Notes under the pieces: model-generated
What the model was told of the DNA's origin: nothing
The model's database searches: none
The model's input: the letters and a program-made list of their open reading frames with translations, nothing else
Assembly (NCBI RefSeq): GCF_036763085.1
Contig: NZ_JBAIYU010000017.1
Coordinates: 248,001-312,000 of the forward strand
Length of the DNA stretch: 64,000 bases
Source: JBAIYU01 sp036763085
GTDB lineage: Bacteria; Bacillota; Negativicutes; DSM-1736; Dendrosporobacteraceae
Direction: 5' to 3'
Position numbers and translations under genes: made by a program
Shown: positions 25,235 through 33,365 of the stretch, piece after piece
Numbering within the stretch: position 1 is the first letter of the stretch
Layout: every line of letters starts with the position of its first letter

Positions 25235-27292
25235 TTGAAGCGGCAATTCAATAGAAGCATACAATATTTAAAAGGTGTTGGACCTGCTAAAGCCTCTAAT
25301 CTAGCAAAGTTGGGTATTTTGACAATTAATGATTTGTTAGAGCATTATCCGAAGAGATATGAAGATAGAAGTTTATATAAAAAAATTGCCGAATTAGTTG
25401 ATGGGTCAATCGAAACTCTATCAGGCAGTGTTACTTGTATACAGGACACGAAACCTAGGAGAGGTTTGACTATTACTAAAGTGACTATTAATGATGAAAC
25501 TGGAATTGCTAATTTAGTTTGGTTTAATCAGCCTTTTGTTAAGAAAAAACTGGCCGTGGGGCTAAAGTTGATTGTTTCTGGAAAAATAAAACGTCAATTT
25601 AACAAGATTGAAATCTCTAATCCTGAATTTGAAATTTTGGAAAATAATGACGATTTTATAAATACTGGAAGAATAGTTCCGATATATCCGTCAAACGAAT
25701 CTATAAGCCAGAACTTATTAAAAGGCCTAATCAGGCAAGTTTTAAGCGAGGAAGAATTGTGGAGAGGCGAAACCTTACCACCGGAATTTATAGGTGAATT
25801 TGGACTAGTATCTCGTGAGTTAGCAATCCCTAATATTCACTTTCCAGACTGTTATCCTGCTTTAATTGATGCTCGACGTAGGCTTGTATTCGAGGAACTA
25901 TTTATTATTCAGTGTGGGTTAGCGTTCTTAAAGGCAAAGAATAAAAAAACTGGTGGTAGTATAAAGCATTCTGCTGATGGCTTTCTCCTTAAAAAAATGA
26001 AAAATATTCTTCCTTTTAAATTAACCGAAGATCAAATAAATGCCTGGCAGGAAATAAGAGCGGATATGGAAGATTTAACTTCTATGCAACGCCTGTTACA
26101 AGGTGATGTTGGTTCAGGTAAAACAATAATTGCAGTGCTAGCTCTCTTGAAAACAGTAGAAAATGGTTACCAGGGCGCAATGATGGCTCCTACGGAAATA
26201 CTTGCGGAACAGCATTATGATACATTGAAACAGTTACTTAGTCCGTTAGAATTAAAAATCGGCATTTTAAATGGAAGTATGAATCGAAGCGCTAAGGAAA
26301 AAGTGTTATCGGAAATTAGAGATGGAGTAATTGATATTACTATTGGCACGCATGCAATCATTCAAGATAGTGTTGTTTTTAAAAATTTAGGCATAGTAAT
26401 TACCGACGAGCAGCATCGTTTTGGCGTAAAACAGCGGGCTAAACTGCTAGAAAAGGGGAAAAGCCCTGATGTATTAGTAATGACTGCTACCCCGATACCT
26501 AGGACTATGGCTCTGACAGTTTATGGTGATCTGGACGTTTCAATTATTCGCCAAATGCCGCCTGGGCGTAAACCGATAAGGACATTCTTGAGGACAAATG
26601 ATAGTCGTCAGAAAGTTTATGAATTTCTAATTAAAGAGGTTGAAAAAGGAAGGCAGGCTTATATAGTTTGTCCTTTAATTGATGAATCAGAAAAAATTAA
26701 TTCACAATCAGCCGTAGAACTTTTTGAGCTACTAACGTCGACGGTATTTAAGAATATTCGCTGCGGTTTAGTTCATGGTAAGATCAAGGTACAAGATAAA
26801 GATGAGATTATGTCATCTTTTTATAGTGGTGATATTAAAATACTAATTGCAACAACTGTTATAGAGGTTGGAGTAAATGTTCCTAATGCCACTGTAATGG
26901 TAGTTGAGGGAGCCGACAGATTTGGATTAGCGCAGCTTCACCAGTTAAGGGGAAGAATAGGACGAGGAGAACATCAGTCTTATTGCATTTTACTTACTGA
27001 GAACAAAAGCAATGAAACTAAGCAGCGACTGGAATTAATGGAAACTACAACAGATGGATTTGCATTAGCCGAAGAAGATTTAAAATTACGTGGACCAGGG
27101 CAGCTTTTTGGGAACAGACAACATGGTCTGCCTGACCTGAAAATAGCGGATATTGTTAATGACATTGATATTTTGCTTTTAGCTAAAAAAGCGGCTCAAA
27201 AAACTGTTAACAATTCTATATATAATAGTTACGTTGAGCAATTAATCAATACACATTTTCCCGCCGAATTTACGGAAATATTGCGCAACTAA
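25235..27292 (+). CDS. recG: ATP-dependent DNA helicase RecG
   Basis: This helicase remodels stalled replication forks and Holliday junctions. The 685-aa protein has an N-terminal helix-hairpin motif YLKGVGPAKASNLAKLGI and an OB-fold wedge domain (about residues 55-150). Helicase motifs follow: GDVGSGKTIIA (about 289), TDEQHRFGVKQR (about 389), TATPIPRTMALT, IEVGVNVPN and HQLRGRIGRGEHQSYC. The C-terminal LRGPGQLFGNRQHGLPDL is RecG-specific. The start is TTG at 25235 with GGGGTGAG upstream. Confidence 0.97.
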   Translation: MKRQFNRSIQYLKGVGPAKASNLAKLGILTINDLLEHYPKRYEDRSLYKKIAELVDGSIETLSGSVTCIQDTKPRRGLTITKVTINDETGIANLVWFNQPFVKKKLAVGLKLIVSGKIKRQFNKIEISNPEFEILENNDDFINTGRIVPIYPSNESISQNLLKGLIRQVLSEEELWRGETLPPEFIGEFGLVSRELAIPNIHFPDCYPALIDARRRLVFEELFIIQCGLAFLKAKNKKTGGSIKHSADGFLLKKMKNILPFKLTEDQINAWQEIRADMEDLTSMQRLLQGDVGSGKTIIAVLALLKTVENGYQGAMMAPTEILAEQHYDTLKQLLSPLELKIGILNGSMNRSAKEKVLSEIRDGVIDITIGTHAIIQDSVVFKNLGIVITDEQHRFGVKQRAKLLEKGKSPDVLVMTATPIPRTMALTVYGDLDVSIIRQMPPGRKPIRTFLRTNDSRQKVYEFLIKEVEKGRQAYIVCPLIDESEKINSQSAVELFELLTSTVFKNIRCGLVHGKIKVQDKDEIMSSFYSGDIKILIATTVIEVGVNVPNATVMVVEGADRFGLAQLHQLRGRIGRGEHQSYCILLTENKSNETKQRLELMETTTDGFALAEEDLKLRGPGQLFGNRQHGLPDLKIADIVNDIDILLLAKKAAQKTVNNSIYNSYVEQLINTHFPAEFTEILRN

Positions 27293-27299
27293 AAAAAAG

Positions 27300-27317
27300 A
27301 GGCGGCACATGCCGCCA
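27300..27317 (-). terminator. Hairpin after recG, oriented as a - strand terminator
   Basis: GGCGGCACATGCCGCC is a 7-bp G+C stem around CA/TG. The run of eight A lies on its left (27292-27299), so the U-run forms only in - strand RNA; the + side has AAATTAT. It may block antisense reading into recG or act in both directions. Confidence 0.45.
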
Positions 27318-27456
27318 AATTATGGGAGAGGAGAAAATTTACATTCCTATTATTGACGTTAATAAGCAATTTTATACTTATATAAAATAAATTTTTATAA
27401 TTATTTTTAATGGGTAACGTGCACACTACTAAAAAAAGTGGTGGGGGTTTATAGAT

Positions 27457-27654
27457 ATGAAAAATCGATATTGCGATAAACAATTGCGCGGAATTGCGGG
27501 TGAATGCCAGGAATTTGAACATATTATCTCTGCCATGGGGTATGGGTATTCATTGTTAAATGTGTCTCCAAGCGAATTTGTTCGCAGGTGTACAGATTGT
27601 GTTCACTGGCTTGGTGGAAGTTGTGAGATTTTTAAGCACGAAATAACCCAATGA
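27457..27654 (+). CDS. Small cysteine-containing hypothetical protein
   Basis: This 65-aa protein is not recognised. Five cysteines (CDKQ, GECQEF, RRCTDCVHW, GSCEIF) and a conserved-looking VRRCTDCVHWLGGSC segment suggest a metal-binding or disulfide-bonded mini-domain. It has no signal peptide or membrane helix. GGTGGGGG lies 9 bp upstream and a good terminator follows, so the gene looks real and monocistronic. Confidence 0.6.
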   Translation: MKNRYCDKQLRGIAGECQEFEHIISAMGYGYSLLNVSPSEFVRRCTDCVHWLGGSCEIFKHEITQ

Positions 27655-27666
27655 AGCTATTAGTAA

Positions 27667-27694
27667 ATAGCACTGTGAATACAGTGCTATTTTA
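27667..27694 (+). terminator. Terminator after the small Cys protein
   Basis: AATAGCACTGT/ACAGTGCTATT stem with a GAAT-like loop, followed by TTATT. Confidence 0.8.
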
Positions 27695-27702
27695 TTGTAA
27701 GG

Positions 27703-27723
27703 TAAGAAGATAATGTCTTCTTA
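27703..27723 (+). promoter_or_regulatory. Palindrome upstream of the VTT-domain gene
   Basis: TAAGAAGA-TAATG-TCTTCTTA has perfect 8-bp arms, about 30 bp before the start codon. It lacks a T-run, so an operator or leader hairpin is more likely than a terminator. Confidence 0.35.
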
Positions 27724-27752
27724 AGCACTTGAAGGAGTGAGAATGGTATATT

Positions 27753-28451
27753 ATGAAAAAGTTGTGGGGTTGGGGAGCTATAATTTTACTGTGTGGACTT
27801 GCATATTTATGGCAGCCAGAATTTTTTCAACATGCTTATTCGATTATCAGAAACGGTGATATAGTTGCTTTAGCCGATTATTTGAGGTCTTTCGGTACCT
27901 GGGGGATAATTGTAACAATAATCTTATTTATTATGATGACATTTACTATAGTATTTCCTTTTATGATTCTATCGGGAGCGGCAGGTATTGTATATGGATT
28001 ATTTTGGGGAGTAATTATCTCTTGGCTCGGAGAAGTTGTTGGTGCAATATGTATGTTTATATTTGCACGATACTTGTTTCGTCAATTATTTGAATGTTGG
28101 ATATCAAAGAGTGAATACTTGAAACAAGTTGATGAATATAGTGCAACAAACGGATTTAAAGCATTGCTCATCGCACGGCTTTTGCCTTTAGCTCCATCTG
28201 GTATAATAACTGCCGTGGCAGCTATAAGTAAGATTTCTGTAAAAGATTTTATACTAGCAACATTTATTGGAAAACTTCCGCCTGTGATAATAAAAGTTCT
28301 TTTAGGTCATGATATCGTGTTTGCTTCTGAAAACAAGCTGCGTCTCTCAGTTATAATATTTAGTGTTATAATTATTTACCTATCGTTATGGTGGCATAAA
28401 AAGAGAAAGAAAACGATAAAATCTACTGAAGTTAAGTCAAATGACGAATAG
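27753..28451 (+). CDS. TVP38/TMEM64-family (VTT domain) membrane protein
   Basis: This 232-aa integral membrane protein has about six hydrophobic segments. The DedA/TVP38 core reads FPFMILSGAAGIVYGLFWGVIIS (two-part glycine-rich re-entrant region near residues 70-92) followed by EVVGAICMFIFARYLFR and then ARLLPLAPSGIITAVAAI. Homologues are linked to lipid scrambling or undecaprenyl-phosphate recycling; the role here is not known. It ends in a lysine-rich tail and a strong terminator. Confidence 0.85.
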   Translation: MKKLWGWGAIILLCGLAYLWQPEFFQHAYSIIRNGDIVALADYLRSFGTWGIIVTIILFIMMTFTIVFPFMILSGAAGIVYGLFWGVIISWLGEVVGAICMFIFARYLFRQLFECWISKSEYLKQVDEYSATNGFKALLIARLLPLAPSGIITAVAAISKISVKDFILATFIGKLPPVIIKVLLGHDIVFASENKLRLSVIIFSVIIIYLSLWWHKKRKKTIKSTEVKSNDE

Positions 28452-28453
28452 GA

Positions 28454-28490
28454 AAAGCAGCAAGGTATTAATATCCTTGCTGCTTTGTTA
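28454..28490 (+). terminator. Terminator after the VTT-domain gene
   Basis: AAAGCAGCAAGGA-like left arm pairs with TCCTTGCTGCTTT; TGTTATT follows. It may also serve the convergent gene ending at 28491. Confidence 0.8.
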
Positions 28491-29141
28491 TTAAGGTAGT
28501 ATGACTTGAGTTAAAGCTTTTAAGTTGCTCCATACCCTGAAGGTTCCAAAAAGTACAATTAAACCACCGGGGAATGCGGGGCCAAGTACTGTTACCGCCC
28601 CGATAAAGAATAACGGTGGAAATGCAGTAGTCGATGAGCTGATTAAGGATACACAGTCATCTACTTCGCCTAATACACCAAGTATAGACCATCCGCCTAC
28701 AGTGGTAATGCCAATATTTTGAGCCTCAAGATCTTCAAGTTCGTCAAGTAATTCACATTGAGGGCGAGTAGCCACAGGAGCGCTCGCGTTTCTTGTGTGA
28801 TGAGCACCAGCTGCGGTAACTGCTGCATCGGCGCATAGAGTCAAAGGCGAAGTTATAAACGGTCCTTCAACAACATGAGCTACATCGCAGAGATCTACTA
28901 ATATCTGACTAACTAGGATAGGAATAGCAAGAGTTGGATTAGGTGGACGAAGTTGTACAAGATTTAATGCAGTTACGCCTATCGGTGGGACCATACTAAT
29001 TACGCAATCTTCGATCCGGCCGATGCGACCAAAAATTGCAGATCCGTCAATTAAGAGCAGGAGTACATTGCGTTCTCTCAAATCTTCAATCTCGCATACA
29101 AATTCCTTATTGCAAAAATGATGTAAAGGTGTATTACTCAT
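28491..29141 (-). CDS. Uncharacterised protein with internal duplication
   Basis: This 216-aa protein is not recognised. Two copies of a motif are visible: EDLRERNVLLLLIDGSAIFG followed by RIGRIEDCVISMVPP (about residues 18-53), and EDLEAQNIGITTVGGWSILG followed by VLGEVDDCVSLISSS (about 135-170). Each has the shape G-x-x-I-x-G-x-x-G-x-(V/I)-x-D-C-V, which looks like a small beta-barrel with a conserved DCV. Between and after them are long Val/Ile/Pro/Ala-rich stretches and a hydrophobic C-terminal third. There is no clear signal peptide. It is isolated on the - strand with GGGAGG about 10 bp before the ATG. Its position in a spore-former allows a coat or exosporium role, but this is speculation. 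Confidence 0.65.
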   Translation of the reverse strand: MSNTPLHHFCNKEFVCEIEDLRERNVLLLLIDGSAIFGRIGRIEDCVISMVPPIGVTALNLVQLRPPNPTLAIPILVSQILVDLCDVAHVVEGPFITSPLTLCADAAVTAAGAHHTRNASAPVATRPQCELLDELEDLEAQNIGITTVGGWSILGVLGEVDDCVSLISSSTTAFPPLFFIGAVTVLGPAFPGGLIVLFGTFRVWSNLKALTQVILP

Positions 29142-29315
29142 AATAATATTTAACCTCCCTTAAACTTTAAGTATGAAGTAGTTTGCATCTACTATAGGTT
29201 ATGAGTAGAAGAGGCGATATGTTACTAATCATAATTAGATTAAAAGCATATAGTGATTTACTATTTATAGTTTAAAAAACAAAAAATTCTTTTTTAATGC
29301 AGAGGAAAATACTGG

Positions 29316-29343
29316 TTGATAGTCGAAAATACTTACATAATAT
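29316..29343 (+). promoter_or_regulatory. Candidate sigma-A promoter for the tautomerase gene
   Basis: TTGATA (29316-29321), 16-bp spacer, TAATAT (29338-29343), 20 bp before the start codon. Confidence 0.45.
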
Positions 29344-29363
29344 TTAAATAGGAGGGGTATTCA

Positions 29364-29549
29364 ATGCCGATTGTACAAATTGATATGCTTGAAGGTCGTA
29401 CTGTTGAACAGAAACGAGAATTAGTCAAAAAGGTAACAGCAGCTATTTCCGAAACTGCTAATTGCCCAGAGAGCGCGGTAACTATTATTATCAGGGATAT
29501 GACTAAAGAACACCTAGGTCAAGGCGGGAAATTACGCGCTGATATCTAA
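29364..29549 (+). CDS. 4-oxalocrotonate tautomerase family protein
   Basis: This 61-aa protein is a complete tautomerase subunit. Pro2, exposed as the N-terminal catalytic base after Met removal, is present (MPIVQIDMLEGRT). The RELVKKVTAAISE helix and VTIIIRDMTKEHLGQGG segment match the family. Homologues act on unsaturated keto acids; the substrate here is unknown. It has AGGAGGGG and ends at a long perfect terminator. Confidence 0.9.
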   Translation: MPIVQIDMLEGRTVEQKRELVKKVTAAISETANCPESAVTIIIRDMTKEHLGQGGKLRADI

Positions 29550-29568
29550 TTTTAGATAATAAATTAAA

Positions 29569-29610
29569 TTAAATAAACCCATTTCGTTGACACGAAATGG
29601 GTTTATTTAA
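29569..29610 (+). terminator. Long perfect terminator hairpin after the tautomerase gene
   Basis: The inverted repeat has 19-bp perfect arms (29569-29587 and 29592-29610) around a TGAC loop; the core is AAACCCATTTCGT. The right arm itself supplies the TTTATTTAA run. The next start codon is only 18 bp downstream, so the hairpin may also shape that gene's leader. Confidence 0.75.
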
Positions 29611-29627
29611 TAGAGGAGCCTGGTAGT

Positions 29628-30110
29628 ATGCTTGCATTAGATACAGCCTTAAGTGTTGAAATTAGCATAAGAAAACAATTAGAGTGTATGATAAAATCGG
29701 ATGTCAATTCGGAAATAGCTGATATTTTACATTATTTAATAAAGTTAAATAGTGAATTAGAATTAATATTAGCTGATGCTAAAAAAGTTGATCCCAATAC
29801 AAGTAGTTACCCGAATGTTGATATTGCACCTTTAGTCGGAAACGATGAAGATTGGCGCAGATATAATGAACTTGTTGAAAAAGTTGGTACTAACTATAAT
29901 AGCCTTGTTATTCTTTGGTCTTTAGAGGCTATGATTGAAAAATCAGCCCAATTCTATCAGCAGGCATCTCAAAATAGCGCATACTCATCAACTAAAATGT
30001 TTCTAAGTTCTTTATATCAGGTAAAAACTATGAAGCGGCGTAAGATAAGTGCTTTATCCAGAATTGTTAACAATAATATATGGTCGGTTATAGGATTTTC
30101 ACCTTTCTAA
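29628..30110 (+). CDS. Uncharacterised helical protein
   Basis: This 160-aa protein is not recognised with certainty. It is predicted almost wholly helical, with helices around residues 5-25, 26-50, 80-115 and 120-150. Spaced Glu/His/Tyr (ADILHYLIKL, EAMIEKSAQFYQQAS) are reminiscent of a ferritin-like bundle, though a full di-iron ExxH set is not evident. It has no signal peptide or membrane helix. It starts at ATG with GAGGAGCC upstream and is followed by the c-di-AMP riboswitch region. Confidence 0.6.
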   Translation: MLALDTALSVEISIRKQLECMIKSDVNSEIADILHYLIKLNSELELILADAKKVDPNTSSYPNVDIAPLVGNDEDWRRYNELVEKVGTNYNSLVILWSLEAMIEKSAQFYQQASQNSAYSSTKMFLSSLYQVKTMKRRKISALSRIVNNNIWSVIGFSPF

Positions 30111-30194
30111 TTTGCTTGTGTATAAAAATAGTGTGAATATTTTAAACAAATTGGTACTCGTAGGAAAAAAGTATATCTTGGAATTTTTATCAAG

Positions 30195-30223
30195 TTGACA
30201 TAATGCTATACATCCAGTAACAT
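30195..30223 (+). promoter_or_regulatory. Sigma-A promoter of the riboswitch-3D gene
   Basis: TTGACA (30195-30200), 17-bp spacer, TAACAT (30218-30223). Transcription would begin at about 30230, exactly at the riboswitch 5' stem. Confidence 0.75.
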
Positions 30224-30227
30224 ATAT

Positions 30228-30342
30228 GGCACGCCTAATTTCAACTGAAAGCGGAGGAACCGTTTTATTGGGGTGAAACTACCATTTAGGTAGTGGGGAT
30301 TATCCTTTGTCCCTAATCCGTCAGCTAACTTCGCCGGCGTAA
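30228..30342 (+). ncRNA. c-di-AMP riboswitch (ydaO/yuaA type)
   Basis: This leader senses cyclic di-AMP. Recognisable blocks are CGCCTAATTTCA at the 5' end, AGCGGAGGAACCG, TTGGGGTGAAAC, TAGTGGGGATTATCC and the 3' block CCGTCAGCTAACTTCG closed by GGCG against the 5' CGCC. These riboswitches usually precede cell-wall hydrolase or osmolyte genes, matching the 3D-domain gene here. No T-run terminator lies between the aptamer and the start codon 20 nt downstream, so translational control is likely. Confidence 0.88.
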
Positions 30343-30361
30343 AGAAAGGAGTGCTGTAAAA

Positions 30362-30754
30362 ATGAAAAAGATAATAGTAGCCTTTTATATTGCTACGACG
30401 CTTATACTTGGTGTAAACACTCAGATTGTTTCAGCTGAAACTAAAACTTCTGCAACATCTACTTTGGACATAGTGGCAACGGCATACGCACCAGGACCAC
30501 ATGATAATGGGAAATGGGGAAATCTTACGTATATGGGTACCAAAGTGCGTCCAGGTATTATAGCTGTTGATCCAAAAATAATTCCGTTAGGGTCTAAAGT
30601 GCGTATTGATTTTGCTGACGGACGTACTGTGGAGGCTATTGCGGAAGATACAGGTGGTGCAATAAAAGGAAATCGGATTGACATTGCTATGCAAACGGTA
30701 TCTGAAGCATATAAATTTGGCATGCAAAAAGTAAAGGTAACTGTTCTCGAGTAA
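30362..30754 (+). CDS. Secreted 3D-domain protein (cell-wall-associated)
   Basis: This 130-aa protein has an N-terminal signal peptide (about residues 1-25, IIVAFYIATTLILGV, cleavage near VSA-ET). The mature part is a single 3D domain of the MltA-like double-psi beta-barrel fold: ATAYAPGPHDNG, RPGIIAVDPKIIPLGSKV and EDTGGAIKGNRIDIAM with the three conserved Asp that name the domain. Homologues in spore-formers cleave peptidoglycan as lytic transglycosylases in resuscitation or spore germination. Expression is probably gated by c-di-AMP through the leader. Confidence 0.9.
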   Translation: MKKIIVAFYIATTLILGVNTQIVSAETKTSATSTLDIVATAYAPGPHDNGKWGNLTYMGTKVRPGIIAVDPKIIPLGSKVRIDFADGRTVEAIAEDTGGAIKGNRIDIAMQTVSEAYKFGMQKVKVTVLE

Positions 30755-30784
30755 AAGGGCTTGGCAATGCCAAGTCCTTTTATT
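30753..30784 (+). terminator. Terminator after the 3D gene
   Basis: AAAAGGGCTTGGCA/TGCCAAGTCCTTTT stem followed by ATTAA. The following gap of about 185 bp before guaB is very AT-rich; no riboswitch was seen in it. Confidence 0.8.
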
Positions 30785-30969
30785 AATATAAGTATATGAT
30801 GGTTAATTATCGGAATAATATATTATGGTTTATGATATTTTTATAGTTAAATTAGGTCGCTTTTATGTAAAATTTACTAAAAAATTATAAAAATGCTAGA
30901 TTCGATAAGTTTATATATGTTATTATATTTGAAATATCTCTTTGTACTTAAGTGAAAGGAGCTACCTAA

Positions 30970-32424
30970 ATGTTCGAATCTAAGTTTGAGAAACAAGGGT
31001 TAACATTTGATGATGTATTATTAATTCCTTCTAAATCAGAAGTTTTGCCAAGAGAAGTAGAGGTTAGTAGTTACTTAACTCAAAATATTAAGTTAAATAT
31101 TCCGATTATTAGCTCAGGAATGGATACTGTAACAGAGGCTCGCATGGCAATAGCGATGGCTAGAGAAGGTGGGCTAGGAGTAATACATAAAAATATGTCA
31201 ATTGAGCGACAAGCCAACGAAATTGATAAAGTTAAACGATCTGAGCATGGTATTATTGTTGATCCAATATATTTATCGCCTGAAAACATTTTACAAGATG
31301 CTCATGATCTTATGGAAAAATACCATATATCTGGTGTTCCTGTTACTGAAAATCAGAAACTAGTTGGTATTATTACCAATAGAGACCTGCGATTTGAAAC
31401 TGATTTATCCAGAAAAATTCGGGATTGTATGACTCGGGAACACTTAATAACTGCACCTGTCGGCACATCTCTTGAAGATGCTAAAGAACTGTTACGCAAA
31501 CATCGCATTGAAAAGTTACCTTTGCTTGATGATAAAGGTCGCTTAAAAGGCCTTATTACTATTAAAGATATTGAAAAAGCTTTAAAGTATCCTAATTCTG
31601 CTAAAGACTCTAAAGGTCGACTTCTTGTTGCTGCTGCAGTGGGAGTGGGGGCAGATATGATGGAGCGTGTCGAGGCTATCGTCGCAGCGAAGGTAGACGT
31701 AATTGTAGTTGATACTGCACACGGTCATTCAAGAGGGGTTTTAGAAGCTGTAAGGCATATTAAGAAAAATTATCCAGATGTAGATTTAATTGCCGGAAAT
31801 GTTGCGACGGCTGAAGCAACTCGTGATCTTATTGAGGCAGGCGTTGATGCAGTTAAGGTAGGTATTGGACCTGGCTCGATCTGTACTACGCGTGTTATTG
31901 CAGGTATCGGTGTTCCTCAGATAACGGCGGTTTATGATTGTGCCGCAGTTGCTCGACAATATAATATACCTATAATTGCAGATGGTGGTATTAAATACTC
32001 AGGGGATGTAGCTAAGGCTATTGCCGCTGGAGCAAATATAGTTATGATTGGAAATTTATTTGCCGGGACAGAGGAAAGCCCGGGCGAGACGATAATTTAT
32101 CAAGGACGGAGTTATAAAGTTTATCGGGGAATGGGATCACTTGGTGCTATGGCCGAGGGAAGTAAAGATCGTTATTTCCAAGAAAATATGGACAAGCTTG
32201 TTCCGGAAGGAATTGAAGGGCGAGTTCCTTATAAAGGTACATTAGCTGACACCGTCTTCCAGCTTGTAGGCGGTTTGCGAGCTGGAATGGGATATTGCGG
32301 AGTTCGGAATATTGGGGAGCTTATAAGCGACACAAAATTTATAAGAATTACTAGTGCAGGATTAAAAGAAAGTCATCCACATGATATTAGTATTACAAAA
32401 GAATCGCCGAATTACAGTTTATAA
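30970..32424 (+). CDS. guaB: IMP dehydrogenase
   Basis: It oxidises IMP to XMP with NAD, the committed step of GMP synthesis. The 484-aa protein is a TIM barrel interrupted by two CBS domains (about residues 95-205; GVPVTENQKLVGIITNRDLR, LPLLDDKGRLKGLITIKDIE). The active-site loop GIGPGSICTTRVIAGIGVPQ carries the catalytic Cys (about 301). The flap MGSLGAMAEGSKDRYFQ is present. The ATG has AAAGGAG. It is transcribed alone and ends in a large hairpin shared with the convergent deacetylase gene. Confidence 0.97.
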   Translation: MFESKFEKQGLTFDDVLLIPSKSEVLPREVEVSSYLTQNIKLNIPIISSGMDTVTEARMAIAMAREGGLGVIHKNMSIERQANEIDKVKRSEHGIIVDPIYLSPENILQDAHDLMEKYHISGVPVTENQKLVGIITNRDLRFETDLSRKIRDCMTREHLITAPVGTSLEDAKELLRKHRIEKLPLLDDKGRLKGLITIKDIEKALKYPNSAKDSKGRLLVAAAVGVGADMMERVEAIVAAKVDVIVVDTAHGHSRGVLEAVRHIKKNYPDVDLIAGNVATAEATRDLIEAGVDAVKVGIGPGSICTTRVIAGIGVPQITAVYDCAAVARQYNIPIIADGGIKYSGDVAKAIAAGANIVMIGNLFAGTEESPGETIIYQGRSYKVYRGMGSLGAMAEGSKDRYFQENMDKLVPEGIEGRVPYKGTLADTVFQLVGGLRAGMGYCGVRNIGELISDTKFIRITSAGLKESHPHDISITKESPNYSL

Positions 32425-32434
32425 GAAATAAATT

Positions 32435-32499
32435 GGTCGTAAGAAGAAACACCGCCTGCTTGGTATTACCAGGCTGGCGGTGTTTCTATGCTTACGACC
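32435..32499. terminator. Large shared hairpin between guaB and the deacetylase gene
   Basis: GGTCGTAAG (32435-32443) pairs with CTTACGACC (32491-32499). GAAACACCGCC (32446-32456) pairs with GGCGGTGTTTC (32476-32486). Inner CTTGG/CCAGG closes a TATTA loop. The right arm lies inside the last codons of the - strand gene, so the left arm outside mirrors coding sequence. Confidence 0.65.
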
Positions 32500-33365
32500 C
32501 GAAATTCAAATCCCTTATCTTTGTATAGCTTAATTATGTTAGGTAAAGCAGAAACCGTTTCATTATGTCCGCGTCCGTCATGCATAAGGACTATGGAATG
32601 ACTCCATAAATGCTGTTGCTCTAACTGACGAGCAATATTAGCAGTAATTTGACTGGCTTTTGCGGAGGAAGCGTCGCCAGAACTAATATTCCATCCAACT
32701 TCAACGTATCCATTATGTTCAAGTGCGTTCCAATATTCCTTAGTGAAACTACCCGCTGATCCTCCAGGTGCTCGAGAAATTCTTGGGCGGAAGCCTATAA
32801 TGTTTTTAATTTTATCGTCAGTTTGATAAAGCTGATTTAAGTAGGTCATAGAAGATTTATATAAGTCTCTATAGATATGATTATAACTATGATTTCCTAT
32901 TGCATGGCCTTCACTAAATATACGTTTAAGTATCTCTGGATATTTTTCAACTTGTGTACCAACTACAAAAAAAGTTGCTTTAATATTGTATTCTTTGAGA
33001 ATATCAAGAATTGCCGGTGTGTTTTCTGGCTCAGGTCCGTCATCAAATGTAAGATAGACAGTTCTTTCGCCATAATAAGGTTTGACCGGAGGTAGATTTT
33101 GGTCTAGGTTAAGGCTTTTCCGCTCTGGAACTGTGTACTTATCATAAAGTGGTAAATTACTAGAATTAATAGTAATCTTTTCATCGCTTAAAAGAATAAA
33201 GTTTGCGCTGCTATCTGAAGCAGTACTGTTTTTACTGACTTCGGTCTTGTTAAGAGATGCATAGGTTGAATATTGCGAGATAACTGTTGGCAAACAAGCA
33301 ATAAGGACTAGTATAATTATAGATGCACCACAGATAGATTTCAGAAATAGATAATTTTTATTCAT
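32466..33365 (-). CDS. Polysaccharide (peptidoglycan) deacetylase, membrane-anchored
   Basis: This NodB-type metal-dependent deacetylase is about 299 aa long. An N-terminal hydrophobic segment (about residues 8-30) acts as signal anchor, then a Ser-rich linker, then the catalytic domain. Motifs are TFDDGPEPENTP (catalytic Asp and metal Asp), HSYNH (metal His pair) and RAPGGS. Later motifs are NISSGDASS and IVLMHDGRGH. It probably removes acetyl groups from cell-wall GlcNAc/MurNAc. The ATG at 33365 has GGGGTT 5 bp upstream; an extra 11 residues upstream are possible but lack a site. Confidence 0.9.
   Translation of the reverse strand: MNKNYLFLKSICGASIIILVLIACLPTVISQYSTYASLNKTEVSKNSTASDSSANFILLSDEKITINSSNLPLYDKYTVPERKSLNLDQNLPPVKPYYGERTVYLTFDDGPEPENTPAILDILKEYNIKATFFVVGTQVEKYPEILKRIFSEGHAIGNHSYNHIYRDLYKSSMTYLNQLYQTDDKIKNIIGFRPRISRAPGGSAGSFTKEYWNALEHNGYVEVGWNISSGDASSAKASQITANIARQLEQQHLWSHSIVLMHDGRGHNETVSALPNIIKLYKDKGFEFRVVSIETPPAW

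Noticed and set aside
30802..30814. Another copy of the TTAATTATCGGAA sequence before guaB
   Set aside because: It shares only 13 bp with 57264-57276, diverges in the arm (GGAATAAT rather than GGAAGTAAT) and has no inverted partner; a chance match in AT-rich DNA is likely.
30785..30969. Purine riboswitch before guaB
   Set aside because: No purine aptamer core (P2/P3 loop-loop pattern with TATA junctions) was seen; the gap is only AT-rich.
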